DNA of 64,000 bases from Thalassia testudinum. Taxonomy: Eukaryota; Streptophyta; Magnoliopsida; Alismatales; Hydrocharitaceae. Positions 56,716 to 64,000 of the stretch are shown here, in pieces. Position 1 is the first letter of the stretch, and each line of letters begins with the position of its first letter. Under the pieces are notes generated by a model. That model searched no databases. It saw only the letters and a list, made by a program, of their open reading frames with translations, and was not told the DNA's origin. The translations under genes and the position numbers were made by a program. Location: positions 73,534,501 to 73,598,500 of the forward strand of contig JAZHRO010000003.1 in NCBI GenBank assembly GCA_037157565.1, given 5' to 3'.

Positions 56716-57826
56716 GAGGTCAACGACGTAATCTTATTCTTCCATGACCAGGCTTGCGATGGCCATTTCTCAAAGCAAAAAACCACAGCGAAAATCCTTG
56801 ACTGTGGATTCTTCTAGCCCACGATGTTCAAAGATGCACAAACATATTGCAGGGCATGTGCTCGTTGTCAGACCCTTAGCAACATGGGCCCATGAGATAT
56901 GATGCCCTTGAACCCGATCATTGTTTGCAAAATCTTTAACATATGGGGAATTGATTTCATGCGACCCTTTCCAGGATCTAACGGCTTTGAATACATCTTA
57001 CTTGCTGTTGATTACATCTCAAAATGGATCAAAGCCATCCCCACCAGGTCTAGTGATCACAAAGTTGTTCTCTGATTCATTCAGGAGAACATATTTTCCA
57101 GCTAAGGCCATCATCAGTGATGGCAGGTCTCATTTCAACAATGCACACTTCTAGTCCCTGATGAAATAGTTTGGGGTGACACATCGTATCTCGACTCCTT
57201 ACCACCCCCAGACTAATGGACTGGCTGAACTGTCAAATCAAGAGATCAAGAAGATCCTTCAGGTCACTATTCGACCTACCAAAAAAGACTAGTCTATTCG
57301 CCTTCCAGAAGCTTTGTGGGCCTATAGGATTGCCCACAAAACCTAGTTAGGCATGTCTCCCTTCAGACTTGTGTATGGCAAGGAATGTCACCTTCCCGTA
57401 GAGATGGAGCACAAGGCCTATTGGGTTATACGGTGGTGCAATCTGGATCTTATGAAGGCTGGATTACACCATCGGTTGTAAATGAGCGAGATTGAAGAAC
57501 TCTATAATGATGCATAGGAGAACTCGTGAATCTACAAAGAGCGGGTTAAAGCCTTCCATGACATGCACATTATATGAAAATCTTTTTATCCTGGTCAACA
57601 AGTCTTACTCTTTGATGCCAAACCCAAACTCATTCCAGGAAAACTCAGATTTAAATGGATTGTACCATTCTTTATGAGATGAGTATTTGGAAATGGAGCT
57701 GTTGAAATTTGTAAACTCTGCCATTAATTTGAACCTCTTACCATGAACGGTAAAAGACTCAAACCGTGCATCGAGCTCACTGACCTAAACTTTCCTATTG
57801 TCTCTTTTGATCTCCATTCTTCCTGA
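56716..57826 (+). pseudogene. Element E integrase, decayed
   Basis: The zinc-binding domain (about 56740-56880) and core are recognisable: [20 protein letters not shown] at 56945, ISDGRSHF at about 57115 and a segment with ELSNQEIKK at about 57230, so the three acidic residues can still be found. Frame changes occur near 57075 and stops are frequent after 57150. The C-terminal part is traceable through GVAL-type and KRLKPCIELTDLN sequence to about 57826. Confidence 0.8.
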
Positions 57827-58112
57827 GCTTATTGTGCCCAGATGATGGCGTTAAACTTAGCACTTAATTTGAGGCAACCCATCATCTTTTGAAAACACTT
57901 GAAACCCTTTTGATGTATCTCATAATAGAAATCATATTGCACTTTAGGGATCATCCATTAAAATAGCCGACTCCACCTTTTGTACTTATATCAAAGCTTG
58001 AAAGCGTCTGTAATAGTTACCCTGACCTGTCCACCCACCCTCTAACCTTGTTCTAATGTATGATCTATGCTGAACTAGAACCCACCCAATTTACAATGGC
58101 ACTGCAAATCGT

Positions 58113-58125
58113 AGGCATGGGGGTA
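58113..58125 (+). other. Internal polypurine-tract-like motif of E
   Basis: AGGCATGGGGGTA, identical to the motif in P. It is better preserved than the true tract next to E's LTR. Confidence 0.65.
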
Positions 58126-58837
58126 CTAAACTGCAAAACATCGTGAAAATCAAATCACAAAAGGATTTGGTAAAAAGAATAAAAAAATAAAAAATAAAAA
58201 AATGTGGTTGTGGAAAAAGAAGGTCCATTTGACAGAAAAATGAGAAAAAGGAGGGAGGAAAATTGAAAGAAAGGAGCAAAAAGATAATGAAAAAAAATGG
58301 AGTCCCTTAAAAATAATATGGAACTTACCTAAGTTCTAGGTTGGATTGAATGAAGAATTAAGACCTGGAAGGCTAAAACTTAAGGGATTAGTGGCGAATA
58401 CCAACCATAGGCCTCTTGCATCTGTTATGACATTTAAACACTCACGTACTTGTCAAGATCCAGATTAATCCTCAAGAGGTTGAGGAAAATGCAAAGCTTA
58501 AGTATTAGGTCTAAGGCTTAGGTAGTATTAACTGACCTCTGGTTTACAGGACTCGATAACCTAAGCACCCTAAATCACATACAGTTTGGTTCAGTGTGCT
58601 CAAACACGAAATCATGTCAAAAAGCATTTATGCTATTCTAAGAATGGTCCTAAGATCTAAATTTGGAGTGGCTATAAAACACAAGTTGATTTGGATGAGT
58701 TCCTGGTGCGAAGAGGTGGGAAATTCCCCTCGAAGATGGGCAATAACGTATCGTCTCCTCGGTGCTTATCTCCTAGGATATCCAAATATCCTACTAGGGC
58801 CATGTAAGCGCCTTGTGCTAGTTCAGATGCCATGAGC

Positions 58838-58965
58838 AGCATTGTCACGAAATGTCTATTGCTAGGGTTTGGATTTAGCTACAAAACACCATGGGCGACA
58901 CTATCTCGAAGTGTCGAGAGCTAGGGTTCTGGGGGTTGCCATGGGCGGTGCTATCTCGAAGCATC
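58838..58965 (+). other. Three-hairpin array of element E
   Basis: Hairpins at 58838-58856 (AGCATT/AATGTC, loop changed to GTCACGA), 58897-58915 (GACACT/AGTGTC, loop ATCTCGA) and 58947-58965 (GGTGCT/AGCATC, loop ATCTCGA). Spacing is 59 and 50 bases, identical to P. Confidence 0.7.
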
Positions 58966-59421
58966 GGTTGCTAGGGACCCTACGAGGATTGATGATGCGG
59001 ACAAGAAATCTGATACAGAACATGTTTAGGATTAATTCGAGGTTGGATATAGGGTAAAATATAATGAAAAGAAAAAGGGAGAGAAAACTCTCCACAAATG
59101 AAAATCTTCGCCTATCTCTCTCTCTTACAAAAAATGAATTGGCAAATTGAACCTGGACTGACCATGTTACAAGCAAGGGTGACTTAACCGCTGGGTCCAA
59201 CAAACCTTAGGATAGTTCCTGTGGGCCTTAAAAACCTTCGTGGCAGACTAAGGTGAGAGCTAGTTAGGTCAAGATCTGGGATGGTACTTAAGTACTTCTG
59301 AACCTTTTGTTGTTACTAAGATCTGATTCTGGGAGTTGCCACTTAGTAGGCCATCTTAATGGTTACATCTGACCAAGATAACTTGTTTGATCCATAAGGT
59401 TTTGCTAAGGGACTTGCAAAA

Positions 59422-59437
59422 GCTAGGAATGGGTGCA
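59422..59437 (+). other. Element E polypurine tract
   Basis: CTAGGAATGGGTGCA directly before the LTR start TGATGGGAACACC. Decayed compared with P and C. Confidence 0.65.
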
Positions 59438-60223
59438 TGATGGGAACACCATCATAAGCCTTAACTAGCCAGTTTTGGTCTTAAAAAGGTAATACAAGCT
59501 CCCAAATATCCATGAGAGGGTCCTAAATGCTTGATGTTCTGTCTTGAGGGGAAAGGATGAATACAAAGTTATTTCTGTAAAATTACCTCCATTCCAAAAA
59601 TACAGAATAACTATAGGGTCTTTCAGGGGTTTACTAAAGGTCATATGGTCGTTAATGTGTAATAAGTTGGTCCATACAGAACAAAACAAGTTTTCACGCG
59701 ATTTAATAATTAATGGACATCTGGAAACCTAAAAACTGACCCACATATTTAACTGAGGTTCTGGTCAGGATAAAATTCACCTAAACCTTCTAAAAATCAT
59801 AGAGAAATATTCCCTAAGGTTTTGTACGCTTCATTTAACCACTGGAACCCAATTTGACCTAAAATAGTCTCGGACAGGTAGTTGCCCTAATTTGAGTTCC
59901 TACGTAATTTACCCAGTTAAGCCTGCTCAAAATTGAAATCTGACTTCATCATCAGATTCCTCGGGTCCAAATTACGTTTGTACCAACATTTGGGCCCAAT
60001 CAGAGATCATCTTAACTAAGTTTACATTTTGGTCCAGTCTAACTCTTTTTCTTACACACATACTCGTAACTTTTAAATTCATTACACAGACCCCCCAAAG
60101 TTCTTCATCTTCTTCTTAAAAAAGCCCCTGCCACCATTGTGGTCAAGCCCAACCTCCGAGTAACGTTCACTGACTCAAATCCTATGCTAATGAATCAAAT
60201 CCCACCAAAATTGGTGGGATTGA
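59438..60223 (+). repeat. Element E 3' LTR, first 786 bp
   Basis: U3 part of E's 3' LTR, cut by F. Around 59749-59890 it aligns in reverse with S1 (about 19420-19520), which defines the family. It begins with an inverted repeat (59438-59454). The remainder of the LTR would be beyond F, outside the window. Confidence 0.7.
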
Positions 60224-62520
60224 TGTTCACACCTAGGTAAACAATCTGGGATCAATTTGGAGTCCCAAGTCTCCATGGATTGCTCGTACAAACGTGACCC
60301 CGAAAATTATGCGATTTTTAAAAATACATCGCTGTAGCGCTTAAAATTGATCAACTCTCAAATTTATAACCTAGATTGTGCGGTATCTTGGGTCATTCAA
60401 GGAGGCCAAAGTGTTTGCAAATCAAATTCCTTGCTTGGAAAATCGATCTCAACTTTCTTTTTGGTCTTTTCAAATACATATATATAGTTTTTAGGGTTTT
60501 GAAATAAAGGGAAACACGAGTTGTTGGTGGGAAAAGAACTACACCTAAAATGCTAAAATCTAAGTGACAAAAGATAACCTCTTTCTAAGCTCAACATAGG
60601 CGCATGGAGGCCTGGGTTAACTAGAAAAAGTGCGTGAAATTACACTAGAGATAAAGCAAGTAATGCAATAAAAAGTGCAACAAAAATTTGAGGCAACTTT
60701 AAAATTAGGACCAAAATGTTTTACATAAAACCCTAATAGAGGAAAGCTTGTCCTACAACTCTCAAGGTATAAAAATAAAATAAGAACTAGAGTTCCTGAT
60801 GATGAAGATGGTGAAGAGGTGAAGCTCCTTGGACCAAGCTTAGTGGCTCCTAGGCTTGAAAAGGGCTCCTCCTCCTTCCTTGCTATGCTCTTCCAAGATG
60901 GTGTCCTCCATGGTGGAAGCTACCACCTTTAATGATCTCCTTCAAGGGTGGATTGCACCACCATTTCTTCTCCTTGCCTGGCCATCCTCTTGGTGGTGAA
61001 GATCCTCCTCCTTCTTAGCATGGTACAAAGGGAAGGAATGGGGAGAAGAAGGCACCAAGGGGGCAGGTGATGTGCCCCCTTAATCTTCTTCTCTACTCCT
61101 TCTTCTTGGCCGTAGGTCTAGGTTGAAGGTGGAAATTATCTAATGGGAACATGATCTTTTCTTGGTGGTAGGTGATGGGTTTTTATAGAGGTAGAAGGTG
61201 GTGGTTATGGTGGAGATGAAGTGTCGGGCTAGGATGGCTTTTAGGAGGTGGTTAGGAGATCTTATGGTGGAGGATGGTTAGCGCTAAGTGGGGGGATGTG
61301 AAGGTGGCAGTTATGGTGGTGGAGAGGCACCTAAAGGTTGCACCAACCATGGAGAGGTGCCTTGGTTTTGGTGCCACCATGAAGGCTTCTAGAACGGGGG
61401 TTAGGTGGATGGCTAGGATAGGTTGTAGGGTTAGGTGTAGGGACATGATGTGGGTGTGTTTTGGTGCCAAAAGGGAGGGCTTCTAGAATTTTATTTTGGC
61501 ACCAAAATAAGGTGCCTTTTGGGTGCAGTTGAGGAGCTAATATGTGCCTATCTTGGTGTCAAATAGAGTAGAGGTTTAGGTAGCATTGGTGGACTAGGTA
61601 AGCTTAGTTGGTGGAGCTAGCTAGGGTTGAGTTGAAGGTGGAGGATGGCCAAGGAGCTGGGTACTAGCTAAGCTAAGCTAGCTTAACTAGCTATGGAGTA
61701 GAGGAGTAGGCAATGGGAGCTAGGGTTTGAGGAGAGGAGTTGAGGAGAAGTCTAGAGATTGAACTGGAGCTGACAGTTGCTGAAGAGGATGGCATGGAGC
61801 TGCTCTAGTTGGCTTAGCTTGCTAGTTCTTTGCTAGCTGCTAAGCCAAGCTAAAGTGAGTTGCCTTCTACCATAATGAGTTGAGGTGAGCTGGGTCTGGT
61901 GTTCTCGGGGAGGATCAAGCTGGTTGGGGTAGCTAAGGTAGCTTAGCTCAATTGAGTTGAGCTAAACTAAATCCCCGAGAGCTGGACTTGACCTTCCTGA
62001 GCTAAAATGAAGTCATCTTCAACTAGTTAGTGTTGAGTGGAGCTGGATGTAGCTAGACCAATGCTGGGGTGAACTCCAGTCAACTTAGTTGAGCTAGCTA
62101 GAGCTCCCTGTGGACTAATGGGAGCTGAGATGAGCTAGACTCAGCTAAGTTGAGCTAGATCTGAGCTGACTTGAGCTAGGGTGAGCTAAGATGAGCTATC
62201 TTGAGTTGCCATTCACTAAGATGAGCTAGCCCTAGTTCAGGTGAGATGAATTCCAGCTATGGTGAGCTGGATCAAGCTGAGTTCTACCTATTGAGAACTT
62301 CTCCTTCACTAGTTGCCTTCCTGAGTTTTGTGGTTCTAGGGATCTGGCAATCTGTATATCCCTAACACTCACAAAAATACATTAAAAAGACAATAAAAAT
62401 GCAATGCATTCCTAACCAAATTAATGCCTAAATGCAGCCCAAAAACCCATTTGCAGAGCAATATCATAAGAGCTAGATTTGTTTTAATGCATAAGAATGA
62501 TGATAAACTGGCATTTATCA
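60224..62520 (-). repeat. Element F 3' LTR
   Basis: About 2.3 kb; on the minus strand it begins TGATAAATGCCAG at 62520, right after its polypurine tract. The part at 61650-62280 is rich in repeated gagct/agcta words (GAGCTAGC, TTGAGCTAG). The U5 motif of the other LTRs was not found. Start position uncertain by tens of bases. Confidence 0.6.
61640..62290. repeat. GAGCTA/AGCTTAG-rich low-complexity tract in F's LTR
   Basis: Irregular repetition of short words such as gagctagc, tagctaagct and ttgagct, on both strands, over about 650 bp. It lacks a single clear period, and no coding sequence is present. Confidence 0.65.
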
Positions 62521-62536
62521 CACCCCCATGCTTATC
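62521..62536 (-). other. Element F polypurine tract
   Basis: The minus strand reads GATAAGCATGGGGGTG directly before TGATAAATG. Confidence 0.75.
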
Positions 62537-64000
62537 TTTTTTTTACAAAATGAAATTTTTTGGGAAATCTAATTTTTTTAACTTTTGAGGAAAAAGAGAT
62601 TACGGGATCTTGGTTGGTTTAAACATAGGAGATATGAGATTTGTTAAAGATAAACATCGAGATTTGTTTTTCGATACAAAAATTAGACAAAACGGGATCA
62701 ATATATCCCCCAGAAATTTCACAAATTAACCCCTTGTTAATTTAGATGACTTGAAATTTCTATTTTTAGGATTTTTTTCTGGCTCTTGAATCAGCTTCAC
62801 AACTTGCAATAACCTTTACAACCTTGTGTATGTGCTTGTTAAAAGCCAACATTTATAAGGTTATGTTTTGGGTTTAAAACTTTTTTTTTTGTCCCCCATG
62901 CTTATTTCTAGCGTAGTCTTACAACTGATGTGTCGGGATCATCATTCCCGTTACCAATCCTCAAGGGGGCTCTGGTGCCAGTACTTCAGGATAGCACTGT
63001 CCATGACACCACCCAGGACCTCACAACCCCAAAACACAATGCGGTGTAAAGGGACGCTCCAGGTAAACTCAAGCCCTTGCTCTAACACTATAGGTAGAGC
63101 ACCGTCTAAGATACTTAAGCAACTAAAATGCACTTTAATGCTCTATCTAATGATATGAAATATAGATATAGAGCAGTGCTGAGGCGGTAACATGTTGACA
63201 TCGCATCGTCAATGGAGGCATTTTCCTCCTTCTTAGCAGTGGGAACTCAAACCAATGATCTGCTTCGTACTTTTACTAAGTCCAAACAAGGGGTTTTTCT
63301 GATTTTTACTTGTTTTTTAGGTGTTTGCTTGTGCATGAAATTTGACAGAGGAAGTTTTGCAAGAAAAGCAAGTTTTTGAATTAGAAACTAAGCTAGATAC
63401 TTTCCATATTTCAAAAGATGATCAAGTCACCTGAACTATCATGAGTTTAGGTGGAAATTTAGAGAAGGATATCTGATCTAGCATAAAAATAGACCTTGCA
63501 ATTCTAATGATCAGATTTGTATCCTCATCCCTAGTTTGTTAAAGATAACATCCCATTACACCAAAAGTGAGTTGTCAACCTTAGTCTTGATTTCAGAATT
63601 TTCCTCAAAAATTTTTTTAGTATTTTTATTTTTTTGGGTATGCAAGCAAGAGAAACAAAATGACTCAAGAAAAAAATGCAAGTATTTAGGTTTTGAAAAT
63701 CATAAATCGATCGTCAAAATTTTAAAAACACCCGCCCATGCTTATGGTATGCAATGTCCTCATGCATCAGAAGGGAAAAGGGATCACCTTAGTGAAGGGT
63801 GGTCAGGTTTAGGATGGTCAAAACCTGGAAAAAGAAAGGAAAAAGGAAGGTATGAAAAATGATGGGTTACCTCCCATCTAGTGCTATCTTTCATGCCATT
63901 TAGCCGGGCGTGAAGGTATGCATGGAAGACCGAAAATCATGTAAAAAGTTGGACACTTGGATGGCCGCATAAAATGTGTCTTCTTATGGATCCCTAGAAA
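62537..64000 (-). other. Element F 3' noncoding region
   Basis: About 1.46 kb without a supported gene. It holds one hairpin like those of P, C and E (62969-62989; CAGTGCT/AGTACTG, loop ATCCTGA in element sense). A conserved block near 63180-63240 (gaggcggtaacatgttgacatcgcatc) is shared with C at 25185-25215. The internal purine motif is at 63729-63745. Pol presumably starts beyond base 64000. Confidence 0.6.
63729..63745 (-). other. Internal polypurine-tract-like motif of F
   Basis: The minus strand reads CATAAGCATGGGCGGGTG, with GAGGACATTGC just before it, as in B, C and D. Confidence 0.55.

Larger units (their letters stand above)
57827..59421 (+). other. Element E 3' noncoding region
   Basis: No coding sequence. 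It contains the internal purine motif at 58113-58125, an A-rich tract at 58180-58300, a TAGGATAT hairpin (58774-58793) and the three-hairpin array (58838-58965). It aligns with P's 3' noncoding region and provides the uninterrupted version of the site where S2 inserted in P. Confidence 0.78.
51197..60223 (+). mobile_element. Athila-like LTR retrotransposon E, body and partial 3' LTR
   Basis: Plus-strand element with PBS, leader, gag, PR, RT, RH, IN, 3' noncoding region, polypurine tract and the first 786 bp of its 3' LTR. F cuts the LTR at 60224. It is more decayed than C or P, with stops and frame changes in every domain and catalytic changes in PR and RH. Its 3' noncoding region is close to that of P. 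Confidence 0.85.
60224..64000 (-). mobile_element. LTR retrotransposon F, 3' end only
   Basis: Minus-strand element entering from the right. Visible are its 3' LTR (60224-62520), polypurine tract and part of its 3' noncoding region. No coding part is in the window. The left LTR boundary is inferred from tgttcacacc and from where the match to E's LTR ends; it has no confirmed target-site duplication. Confidence 0.65.

Overview
The window is flowering-plant repeat DNA made almost entirely of nested, decayed LTR retrotransposons. I found no host gene, tRNA, rRNA or CRISPR array. Every recognisable protein fragment is Gag, protease (PR), reverse transcriptase (RT), RNase H (RH) or integrase (IN) of the Ty3/Gypsy superfamily. 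The integrase and Gag wording ([30 protein letters not shown]) and primer-binding sites (PBS) resembling the 3' end of plant tRNA-Asp point to the Athila/Tat branch. Very long LTRs (1.5-2.7 kb) and nesting three deep suggest a large genome, perhaps pericentromeric; the species cannot be told.

Layout: (A) a minus-strand element from before base 1 to 22500, whose 5' LTR (6977-7848 plus 21784-22500) is split by (B), a minus-strand element at 7849-21783. B carries a solo LTR, S1 (17085-19832), in its leader. A itself sits inside the gag of (P), a plus-strand element whose pieces are 22501-22870, 34164-37042, 44658-46895 and 49101-49296. P is also broken by (C), a minus-strand element of P's own family at 22871-34163; by (D), a minus-strand non-autonomous element without gag or pol at 37043-44657; and by solo LTR S2 (46896-49100). 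P's 3' LTR start forms one arm of a 1.2-kb palindrome (49297-50518), followed by an LTR remnant and the plus-strand element (E), 51197-60223. E's 3' LTR is cut by the 3' end of (F), a minus-strand element running past base 64000.

No element is intact. C is the best preserved: a continuous gag-pol frame broken by about eight stops and two frameshifts, with catalytic residues still in place. B and D share a 3' noncoding region, so B-type elements may have supplied proteins to D.

The most interesting signals are noncoding. (1) Seven of eight LTRs or LTR families begin with a short inverted repeat of differing sequence but the same form. (2) P, C and E carry three evenly spaced stem-loops with changing stems and a fixed ATCTCGA loop in their 3' noncoding regions. 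(3) Six elements carry a second polypurine-tract-like motif just after pol. (4) B and D share a tandem two-stem module. (5) A, B and D share a leader block. (6) D keeps an open 328-codon acidic reading frame. All coordinates were read by eye; LTR ends without a target-site duplication could be a few bases off.
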